The notes under the pieces were generated by a model that was not told where the DNA came from, searched no databases, and saw nothing but the letters and a program-made list of their open reading frames with translations. Positions 36,597-43,419 of a DNA stretch of 64,000 nt are shown piece by piece. Origin of the DNA: BRHc4a sp049323915 (lineage in GTDB: Bacteria; Bacillota; Desulfotomaculia; Desulfotomaculales; Desulfocucumaceae). The stretch is from assembly GCA_049323915.1 (NCBI GenBank), contig JBMOPC010000131.1:62001-126000 (forward strand). Direction: 5' to 3'. The position numbers were made by a program, and so were the translations under genes. How positions within the stretch are numbered: the first letter of the stretch is position 1; every line of letters starts with the position of its first letter.

Positions 36597-37724
36597 GTGA
36601 GCCGGAAGAAAAGGATAATGGTATTTATGCTGGGAGTTTTCTTTGCCGTGTCCGCGGTGGGATCGGCTTACGGCGAGACGCTGGAGGGCATGCTTCAGGA
36701 CACCAGGGAAAAGCTCAACAAAAAAAGGCAGGAGGTTGACAGCAGCAGAAGGGTTGTCGACAGCTACTCCTCGCAGTTAAAGGAATTGGATCAGGGGATA
36801 GATTTAAGGGAGCGTAAAATAAAGGACCTTGAGGACAGCCTGAGCCTTTCCATGGCTGAGCTGAAGCGCACCGAGGCCGATTTGGTCAGGGCAAAAAAAG
36901 ATTTCGAGGAAAGCAATAAAACTTTCCGGAACAGGGTAAAGGGTATGTACACCTCCGGAGGGGTCGGCTATGTCGAGGTGCTGCTTGAGTCGAAGAACTT
37001 CGGGGATTTTGTGAGCCGCGCCGAGATGTTGAAAAGGATTATCAGCCGGGACGTTGAGATCATTGAAAAGGTGGCCGAAAAAAGGAAGGCCCTGGAGGAG
37101 GAAAAGGTTAACCTGGAGGCCAGGCGCGAAAGCATTTCCTCCCTGATTGCCCTGCAGGAGTCGGCCAAAGTCGATCTCAAGGGGCGGCAGGCCGAAAGGC
37201 AGACCCTTCTGTCAAGGGCAAAGCAGGATCTCTACCGCTTTGAATCCGAGGCCTATGAGCTTGAAAAGCAAGAGCAGGAAATAATTAGGGAGATGCTTAA
37301 GAACAAGTCCAGGCAGAGCTCTCCCGCCAAGGCCACAGGACAATATATCTGGCCGGTGCCAGGCTACGGCGAAATCTCCTCCCCGTATGGAAACAGGGTT
37401 CACCCGGTATTGGGCGGGATCCGGTTTCACAATGGCATCGACATACCCGCCCCCATGGGTGTAAATGTGGTGGCGGCCCAGGACGGAACGGTCATCGAGG
37501 TGGGTTACATGAGCGGTTACGGAAAGGTGGTCATCTTGGACCACGGCAACGGGATGTCCACGCTGTACGCGCACCTGTCCTCCCAGTCGGTTTCGGTGGG
37601 GGAAGAGGTGGCCAAGGGGCAGGTTGTGGGGCTTATTGGCAGCACCGGAATGTCCACGGGGCCGCACCTTCACTTCACGGTATTTAAAAACGGTTCGCCG
37701 GTTAACCCCGGCAACTATTTATAA
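36597..37724 (+). CDS. murein hydrolase activator/M23 endopeptidase (EnvC/CwlO-like)
   Basis: A 375-residue exported hydrolase. A signal peptide (VFMLGVFFAVSAVGSAYG) is followed by two long coiled coils (about 25-100 and 150-240) and a C-terminal peptidase M23 domain with SSPYGNRVHPVLGGIRFHNG, the metal-site residues in HNGIDIPAP, and HLHFTVF. All zinc ligands appear present, so it may cut peptidoglycan itself rather than only activate an amidase. Coming 49 bases after ftsX, it is the expected FtsEX-controlled partner. The GTG start is 12 bases after GGGGAGG. Confidence 0.93.
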   Translation: MSRKKRIMVFMLGVFFAVSAVGSAYGETLEGMLQDTREKLNKKRQEVDSSRRVVDSYSSQLKELDQGIDLRERKIKDLEDSLSLSMAELKRTEADLVRAKKDFEESNKTFRNRVKGMYTSGGVGYVEVLLESKNFGDFVSRAEMLKRIISRDVEIIEKVAEKRKALEEEKVNLEARRESISSLIALQESAKVDLKGRQAERQTLLSRAKQDLYRFESEAYELEKQEQEIIREMLKNKSRQSSPAKATGQYIWPVPGYGEISSPYGNRVHPVLGGIRFHNGIDIPAPMGVNVVAAQDGTVIEVGYMSGYGKVVILDHGNGMSTLYAHLSSQSVSVGEEVAKGQVVGLIGSTGMSTGPHLHFTVFKNGSPVNPGNYL

Positions 37725-37738
37725 ACCGGGATCCAACA

Positions 37739-37763
37739 ACGCCGGACAGCGGCGTTTTTTTTT
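37739..37763 (+). terminator. rho-independent terminator after the M23 gene
   Basis: ACGCCG (37739-37744) pairs with CGGCGT (37750-37755), followed by a run of nine T. Confidence 0.85.
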
Positions 37764-37797
37764 CCATGAAATTGTAATCGCCGGGATAAACTTATAG

Positions 37798-37803
37798 TAT
37801 AAT
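37798..37803 (+). promoter_or_regulatory. -10 element of the ctp gene
   Basis: TATAAT, perfect consensus, 36 bases before the TTG start. The best -35 (TTGTAA at 37772-37777) has a spacer of 20 bp, so the promoter may need an activator or alternative factor. Confidence 0.45.
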
Positions 37804-37839
37804 AATCTGTAGTCATAAACCCGGGGGAGGAATATATTT

Positions 37840-39000
37840 TTGCGCGTTGACAAATACGGCCTGCCCAAAAGCGGCAGCCGCTTTTTTACCGGTATTGCCA
37901 TACTGGTCTTCGTCCTCATCGTGGGATTCGGCTGGGTTATAGCCAGCAATTACAAGCACTTCGGCAACCTGTTAAAGGTTATTGTTCTTGTCAAGACGCA
38001 GTATCTTAATGCGGCTGACTACAACAGCATGGTCGAAGGGGCAATAAAAGGGCTTGTACAGTCTTTGGACGATCCCTATTCGGCCTACCTGGACCCTGCT
38101 ACATACAAGCAGCTCAGGGATCAGATCAAGGGTTCCTTCGGGGGCCTGGGCATTCTGGTGGGCAAAAAAGAGGACAGCATCACGGTGTCCAGGACCTATA
38201 GGGGTACCCCCGCCTATCGGGCCGGAATACTGCCCGGAGATGTAATTCAGAAAATAGACGACCGGGACGCCCGCGGCATAGATCTTGAGTCCGCTGTTCA
38301 GCTAATGAGGGGGCCGGTGGGGACAAAGGTCAGGCTTACCCTGACAAGGGCAGACAACCCGCAGCCCTTCGATGTGGAGCTGACCAGGGAGGAAATAAGG
38401 GTTCCCACAGCTGAGGGCAAAATGCTGAAAAATGGGGTGGTCCATCTGGGCATTGCCCATTTTACGGAAAAAACGCCCGAGGAAGTGGGCGAGTTCATAG
38501 AAAAGTTTAAAAAAGAGGGTATGAAGGGTATAATTCTTGACCTGAGAAACAACCCCGGCGGGGAGCTTATGTCGGCGGTAAAGGTGGCCGGCCACTTCGT
38601 GCCCCCGGGACCGGTGGTGTTTATCGAATACAGGGGGGGGCGCATGGAGGAGCACAAGGCGCAGGGAAATTATCTCGGAATTCCCATGGTTGTGCTGGTC
38701 AACGACGGGAGCGCCAGCGCCTCGGAAATACTGGCCGGGGCGGTGAAGGACACCGGTGCGGGTGTGCTGGTGGGGCAGAAGACCTTCGGCAAGGGAGTGG
38801 TACAAATGATTTTCGAGCTTGACAACGGCGCCGGGCTGAAGCTTACCACCGCCAGGTACCTGACTCCCAAAAAAACTGATATCAATAAAACCGGGATAGT
38901 GCCGGATGTGGTTGTGGACCAGCCTCCGGGGAACATCGACGTACAGCTGCAGCGGGCCCTTGAAATTATTGAGCGGAAACTCCCGGCCAGGGCCTCGTAG
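37840..39000 (+). CDS. ctpA: carboxyl-terminal processing protease (S41)
   Basis: A 386-residue membrane-anchored serine protease. One N-terminal helix (GIAILVFVLIVGFGWVIA) is followed by a PDZ domain (GGLGILVGKKEDSITVSRTY; GILPGDVIQKIDDRDARGID) and the S41 catalytic core, with GIILDLRNNPGGELMSAVKV, the nucleophile in NDGSASASEILAGAVKD and the general base in GQKTFGKGVVQ. In B. subtilis the CtpB paralogue acts in sporulation signalling and lies between ftsEX and minJ, as here. The TTG start follows GGGGGAGGA. Confidence 0.95.
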   Translation: MRVDKYGLPKSGSRFFTGIAILVFVLIVGFGWVIASNYKHFGNLLKVIVLVKTQYLNAADYNSMVEGAIKGLVQSLDDPYSAYLDPATYKQLRDQIKGSFGGLGILVGKKEDSITVSRTYRGTPAYRAGILPGDVIQKIDDRDARGIDLESAVQLMRGPVGTKVRLTLTRADNPQPFDVELTREEIRVPTAEGKMLKNGVVHLGIAHFTEKTPEEVGEFIEKFKKEGMKGIILDLRNNPGGELMSAVKVAGHFVPPGPVVFIEYRGGRMEEHKAQGNYLGIPMVVLVNDGSASASEILAGAVKDTGAGVLVGQKTFGKGVVQMIFELDNGAGLKLTTARYLTPKKTDINKTGIVPDVVVDQPPGNIDVQLQRALEIIERKLPARAS

Positions 39001-39068
39001 AGGAGAAGTGAGACGAGAAGTGTGAAGCGGGATTAAGAATTTGGAATTAAGAAGTGGGATTCAATCCT

Positions 39069-40322
39069 ATGTCTAACGCGGTTTCCGTCGTGATTGAAAA
39101 TTATTTTCTTCTCTTCCTCGACCCGGAATTTATGCTTCTGCTGGGGCTGGTGGTGGTTCTGGTGGCCCTGCAGTACAGGCGTTCGGAATCTGTCCGCGCC
39201 GATATGTTCGGTGTTAAAACATCCCGGGTGTGGAGGGATACGGCTGCTGCCACGCTGTTCGGCATTGCCGGCGGACTGGCGGGCAGTATACTGATGGTGC
39301 TGGCCGGCCTTCCCATCACCGGCTCGGGGTCGGTTTTCATACTTGTTTTGCTGATTGCTGTTCTTTTAATGCTCATTAACCCCAGGTTTTTGTGCTTTGC
39401 CTATGCCGGCGGGATAGTTTCGCTCCTCAATATATTCACCGGCTGGCCCCAGGTGAATATATATCAGATACTGGCACTGGTGGCTCTCCTGCACATGGTG
39501 GAGAGCATTCTCATTTTTTTCAGCGGCCATTTCGGGGCTGTTCCGGCTTATTTTGAAGATGGGTCCGGCCGGGTTGCGGGAGGGTTCACCCTGCAAAAAT
39601 TCTGGCCCATACCCCTGGTGGCCCTTACGGTGGTGGGGCACTCCCTTTACCCGGGCGCCTTTGCCGGTATGCCGGAGTGGTGGCCCCTGATCAAGCCGGA
39701 TATGGCAGGTGAAAGCAGCCACTACGAATATGTTCTTGTTTCTTTGGTGGCCGGCCTGGGATACGGAGATTTGGCCATTGCCCGATACCCGAGGGAAAAG
39801 AGCAGGATTTCCGCCTTTTACCTGGCACTTTACAGCATTACACTTTTTATGTTATCGGCGCTTGCCCAGTATTTCCGGCCCCTGGCCATAGTGGCGGCCC
39901 TTTTTTCCCCTTTGGGGCACGAGATGGTCATATATATCGGTAAAAGAATAGAAATGGCGGGAAGGCCTCTGTTTGCCCTGTCAACCCGCGGAGTGCGGGT
40001 GCTGGATGTACTTGCCGACTCCACCGCATGGCATATGGGCATCAGGTCCGGGGACGTTTTGATCGCTTTAAATGGTATTCCGCTCAGGGACCATTGGACC
40101 CTGGCCCAGGCTTTGGACCATGTACGGGGCCCCCTGGAGATTGAGTACCTGAGAGGGCCGTCACAGGCATACAGCCGGGGGGTGGCCTTCCGAAAAGATG
40201 CCGGCAAGCCCCTGGGGCTGCTTCCGCTTTATGATGGAGGGGGCCGGGGGAATATTGATTTGCGTACACCGGGAACGCTGTGGAGGAGACTGTTTTGGTG
40301 GTGGGAAAAAAATAGACGTTGA
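39069..40322 (+). CDS. MinJ-like polytopic PDZ protein
   Basis: A 418-residue protein with about eight transmembrane segments (IENYFLLFLDPEFMLLLGLV onward) and a C-terminal PDZ domain (RGVRVLDVLADSTAWHMGIR; SGDVLIALNGIPLRDHWTLA; IEYLRGP). This layout and the position right after ftsEX and a Ctp protease match MinJ (YvjD) of B. subtilis, which bridges DivIVA and MinD to place the septum. Sequence similarity to MinJ cannot be measured here, so the name is by architecture and synteny. ATG 39069 has no strong ribosome site; an in-frame GTG at 39054 is an alternative. Confidence 0.8.
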   Translation: MSNAVSVVIENYFLLFLDPEFMLLLGLVVVLVALQYRRSESVRADMFGVKTSRVWRDTAAATLFGIAGGLAGSILMVLAGLPITGSGSVFILVLLIAVLLMLINPRFLCFAYAGGIVSLLNIFTGWPQVNIYQILALVALLHMVESILIFFSGHFGAVPAYFEDGSGRVAGGFTLQKFWPIPLVALTVVGHSLYPGAFAGMPEWWPLIKPDMAGESSHYEYVLVSLVAGLGYGDLAIARYPREKSRISAFYLALYSITLFMLSALAQYFRPLAIVAALFSPLGHEMVIYIGKRIEMAGRPLFALSTRGVRVLDVLADSTAWHMGIRSGDVLIALNGIPLRDHWTLAQALDHVRGPLEIEYLRGPSQAYSRGVAFRKDAGKPLGLLPLYDGGGRGNIDLRTPGTLWRRLFWWWEKNRR

Positions 40323-40398
40323 CACTGATACGGCACCATTCTATAATTTTTTTGAGCCATGAGGGTTCTATTGTTTATATATGCCGGAGGTGATAACG

Positions 40399-40587
40399 GT
40401 GTGTGAAGCCAACGCTTACCTTCGCAAGGACGGTAAGGAAGAACTTTTCCTGGAAATGGTGGATAAAGTGGTTCCCCACGAGGAAGGGCTCATGCTGGAG
40501 GACATTTTTGGCCGCCGGAAAATAGTCAGGGCCAGAATAGCCGAGCTTGCCCTGGTAGACCATAAAATCGTGCTGGAAAAGGAATAA
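40399..40587 (+). CDS. CooT family small nickel-binding protein
   Basis: A 62-residue protein reading MCEANAYLRKDGKEELFLEM, then LEDIFGRRKIVRARIAELAL and VDHKIVLE. This is the CooT family, whose conserved second-position cysteine binds nickel in carbon-monoxide dehydrogenase maturation. The start is GTG 40399, 8 bases after GGAGG; an upstream ATG (40381) would bury the Cys2 that defines the family. No CO dehydrogenase genes are in the window. Confidence 0.85.
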   Translation: MCEANAYLRKDGKEELFLEMVDKVVPHEEGLMLEDIFGRRKIVRARIAELALVDHKIVLEKE

Positions 40588-40592
40588 TCTTT

Positions 40593-40624
40593 CAAGGGCT
40601 GCCTGGCAAACGGCAGTCCTTGTT
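40593..40624 (+). terminator. terminator after the CooT-like gene
   Basis: CAAGGGCTGCC (40593-40603) pairs with GGCAGTCCTTG (40612-40622) with one G-T pair, followed by TTGGTT. Confidence 0.65.
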
Positions 40625-40684
40625 GGTTATCCAGGAAATGAGTGATAGCTGTAAAGTCTACCAGCTGGAGGTATGATTTCCGTC

Positions 40685-41296
40685 ATGGAGGACGCCTGGG
40701 ATCTTTCCGGTATATCGGATTTCGGAGAGCTTGAAAACAAGGTCAAAACCTGCACCAGATGCGGGCTGAGGAACGGGTGCAGAGGGGTGGTCTTTGGGGA
40801 AGGCAGCCCGGCTGCCCGTATTGTTATTTGCGGAGAAGGGCCCGGGGCGGACGAGGACAGGCTTGGAAGGCCCTTTGTGGGAAAGGCCGGCCAACTGCTT
40901 GACAGGATACTGGATGCCTGCGGATTTAACCGGTTTGAACATGTATACATACTTAATACCGTCAAGTGCAGGCCCCCGGGCAACAGGATACCGGCCGGGG
41001 ATGAGAGAAAGGCATGCCGGCCCAACCTGGATGCGCAGCTAAGGATAATAAACCCGCTGATACTTGTACTGCTGGGAGCCACAGCCCTGCAGGAGATTAT
41101 TGACCCGGGGGGAAGGATTACCATGGACAGGGGTAAATGGGTGGAAAAGGACAATATTTTTATTATGCCCACCTATCACCCGGCCGCCCTCTTAAGAAAC
41201 CCCGCACTGAAAGTGGATGCCTGGAAAGACTTTAAACAGGTGGTGTACAGGTACAGGGAACTGGTCAATCCCCGGCACTACTCTGCGCACTGTTAG
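40685..41296 (+). CDS. family 4 uracil-DNA glycosylase (iron-sulfur)
   Basis: A 203-residue type-4 uracil-DNA glycosylase that removes uracil from DNA to start base excision repair. It has the cysteine pair CTRCGLRNGCRG, the motif A stretch VICGEGPGADEDRLGRPFVG, VKCRPPGNRIP with ACRPN for the 4Fe-4S cluster, and the C-terminal MPTYHPAALLRNP. Four spaced cysteines support the cluster seen in thermophile and anaerobe enzymes. The start at ATG 40685 is 13 bases from GGAGG; ATG 40673 is too close to it. Confidence 0.93.
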   Translation: MEDAWDLSGISDFGELENKVKTCTRCGLRNGCRGVVFGEGSPAARIVICGEGPGADEDRLGRPFVGKAGQLLDRILDACGFNRFEHVYILNTVKCRPPGNRIPAGDERKACRPNLDAQLRIINPLILVLLGATALQEIIDPGGRITMDRGKWVEKDNIFIMPTYHPAALLRNPALKVDAWKDFKQVVYRYRELVNPRHYSAHC

Positions 41297-41334
41297 TGCA
41301 AACCCTGATTGAGACGTGTAAGGAATGCCTTCCC

Positions 41335-41392
41335 TATTATTCTGTATTCTGCCTTCTGGATTCTGGATTCTGATTTCTGATTTCTTTTTTCA
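41335..41392. repeat. heptad repeat overlapping the 3' end of the DUF2508 gene
   Basis: ATTATTCTGTATTCTGCCTT, then CTGGATTCTGGATTCTGATT, then TCTGATTTC: about eight 7-bp units. On the minus strand it encodes the last 15 or so residues of the DUF2508 protein. Confidence 0.85.
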
Positions 41393-41642
41393 GGTCGTCA
41401 GGCCAGGCATTCAGCCCCTCCCTCCTGGCCTGGGCCAGGAGGGCCATGTAATGTCTTTCCGCCGCATTCAGCCGGTAAATCATGTAGTCAATCAGCTCAG
41501 GGCCGGTGAAGTTATACTGGTTTTTACATGTTTTCCATTCTGTCAAAGAGGTCTGGATATTGTTGAAAAGGTCAGGCCTTGCGGGATAATGGGGCGAGAT
41601 GCGGCCCAGTATGTTCAGAATCATTTTTTCCATTATTTTCAT
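41337..41642 (-). CDS. DUF2508 family protein with repeat-encoded tail
   Basis: A 101-residue protein. The core (SLTEWKTCKNQYNFTGPELI; DYMIYRLNAAERHYMALLAQ; ARREG) matches the DUF2508/YaaL pattern of a small helical protein from Firmicutes with unknown function. The last residues, KEIRNQNPESRRQNTE, come from a heptad-type DNA repeat and look added on. GGAGGGG lies 5 bases before the ATG. It is the only minus-strand gene between 34984 and the end of the window. Confidence 0.75.
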   Translation of the reverse strand: MKIMEKMILNILGRISPHYPARPDLFNNIQTSLTEWKTCKNQYNFTGPELIDYMIYRLNAAERHYMALLAQARREGLNAWPDDLKKEIRNQNPESRRQNTE

Positions 41643-41709
41643 GCAATCCCCTCCGGTTAATGTTTATGCCGTGCCAAAGTGGTTTAGAAGCCCTGTTTCC
41701 TTTGAAAAT

Positions 41710-41732
41710 CCGCTATATTAAGCGGTTTTTTC
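41710..41732 (+). terminator. short terminator-like hairpin
   Basis: CCGCT (41710-41714) pairs with AGCGG (41721-41725), followed by six T. It is a weak stem upstream of the lipoprotein gene and could insulate it. Confidence 0.4.
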
Positions 41733-41807
41733 TTTGAATCTGCTTTTAAATATTTATACGGGCAATTAAGCATAATAGAAATTAGCAGATTTACCGGGGG
41801 TGGTGGA

Positions 41808-43235
41808 ATGAGACTCCCAGCTTCAAAAATTTACATATTGGCGGTTATGCTGTTTTTGCTTGTGCCCCTGTGGGGCTGTCCCGATAAGGAAGAGGCGAAA
41901 AAACCGGCCCCTCCCGTCAAGATTGCGGTAATCTTTGCGGATATGGAGCGTGACGGTAACAAGGTAATAAAAAAGGTCATGGACGGCAAGAAGAAAGAGG
42001 AAAAGATAGATATAATCTGGATGGACGCCAAAAACGACCAGGCCCGGCAGGTAGCTCAACTGGAAAGGCTGGGCGATCAGAAGGTAAAGGCTGCGGTTAT
42101 CCAGTTCGTTAGCCCCGAGGCCGGGCCGGACCTGATGCGGAAGCTGGTGGAAAAGAATATTAAGGTTGTGGCACTGGAAACTTTGCCTGCGGATATGCCT
42201 GTTGATGCGTACGTTGCTTCCAATCACAGGCTGTCCGGGCAGCTTCTGGCCCGTTTTGCCGTGCGTTCTGCCCGAAAGGGCGCCGGACTTCCGGTACCCC
42301 CCGATGCATTGGACCAGGGCGGGCAGCAGGGACAGGCTGGGGGTGGCGGGCAGGGCGGGGGAAATGGCGGGAAGACCGGCGGGGGCGTCCCCCCGGAGAC
42401 ACAGGTGGGGGGAAAAGTGCCAATAGGGGCGGTGCTGTTAAGCGGCGACCCAAGAGACCCCCAGGCCCGGGAAATAGCGGCGGCAGCCCGGGAGTCCCTG
42501 CAGGGTTCCGCAGAGGTCCGGCTGTTGGCGGAGGAGGCGGTTCCCTATAACGACATTTCGCAGGTCCCGCGCATACTTCAGGATTTGCTGGTGAGGAACG
42601 GAAACAACATACAGGCTGTGCTGGCCACTGACAGCAAGATTGCCATGGCCGCCGTGGATGTGCTTAAAGGCGCCGGCATTAACAACCGGGTGCTGACCGC
42701 CGGTGTGGGAGCGACCGAAGAGGCATACAAGGCGCTGGCCTCCGGGGAACATGACGCCGAGGTGGACACCAGGCCCGACCTTTTGGGGCAGTATGCACTG
42801 GACGCCGCCGTCAGCCTGGCCAAAGGGGGAAGTTGGGAGTATGACGGGCAGACGCCTAACGGCAGTTATTCCGTCCCTACCAGGATAACCCCTGTCCGGC
42901 TGATTCAGTCTGACAACGTGTACCTGCTGGAGCAGCAGTGGGGCAGCTTAAAGGGAGAAAAAGACAAGGAAAAGAAAGGTAAGGAAGAGGGCGGCTCCGG
43001 GGAAGAGTCCGGGGGCGGGGAGGAACAAAAGGGATCCAGCCATGAAGGCGGTGGCGGTGAGGGAAAGGATAAAGAAGGCGGGGGCAAAAATCAGGGAGAA
43101 AAAACAATGCTCCGCATAACCACCCAGGACGGTAAAACAATGGAGGTACAGATAGACGGCGAGATTAAAAAAATAGAGTCCACCGGCGGCGGAAAAAAGG
43201 GGCGGGAAGAACAGGGACAAGGCCGGCAGCAGTAA
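41808..43235 (+). CDS. periplasmic-binding-protein-like lipoprotein with Gly-rich insert and charged tail
   Basis: A 475-residue predicted lipoprotein: signal peptide with lipobox LWGC (Cys24). The two halves of a type I sugar-binding fold are seen (VKIAVIFADMERDGNKVIKK and AAVIQFVSPEAGPDL; then IGAVLLSGDPRDPQAREIAA, NNIQAVLATDSKIAMAAVDV and NNRVLTAGVGATEEAYKALA). They are separated near residue 170-205 by a Gly/Gln-rich stretch that is absent from ordinary RbsB-like proteins. After residue 380 comes a Lys/Glu/Gly tail of about 70 residues and a final basic segment (KTMEVQIDGEIKKIES). No ABC ATPase or permease lies nearby. It may be a surface receptor rather than a transporter subunit. GGGGGTGGTGG precedes the ATG. 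Confidence 0.8.
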   Translation: MRLPASKIYILAVMLFLLVPLWGCPDKEEAKKPAPPVKIAVIFADMERDGNKVIKKVMDGKKKEEKIDIIWMDAKNDQARQVAQLERLGDQKVKAAVIQFVSPEAGPDLMRKLVEKNIKVVALETLPADMPVDAYVASNHRLSGQLLARFAVRSARKGAGLPVPPDALDQGGQQGQAGGGGQGGGNGGKTGGGVPPETQVGGKVPIGAVLLSGDPRDPQAREIAAAARESLQGSAEVRLLAEEAVPYNDISQVPRILQDLLVRNGNNIQAVLATDSKIAMAAVDVLKGAGINNRVLTAGVGATEEAYKALASGEHDAEVDTRPDLLGQYALDAAVSLAKGGSWEYDGQTPNGSYSVPTRITPVRLIQSDNVYLLEQQWGSLKGEKDKEKKGKEEGGSGEESGGGEEQKGSSHEGGGGEGKDKEGGGKNQGEKTMLRITTQDGKTMEVQIDGEIKKIESTGGGKKGREEQGQGRQQ

Positions 43236-43273
43236 TAAATACCGAAAATTTTAACCAGGAGGCGTGTGTCAGG

Positions 43274-43317
43274 CGTCCGGAACCCCCGGAATCCAGGGTT
43301 TCCGGACGTATTATTTT
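43274..43317 (+). terminator. terminator after the lipoprotein gene
   Basis: CGTCCGGAACCC (43274-43285) pairs with GGGTTTCCGGACG (43296-43308, one T bulged), followed by TATTATTTTG. Confidence 0.75.
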
Positions 43318-43419
43318 GATAACTCCGCTAAAGAAAACTGTGTTTTGCAACGAAAATATAGATACGGGCATTTTTCACATATAACCGGTTGAATGATTAA
43401 TTATTCGGGGGGTTAGTTA

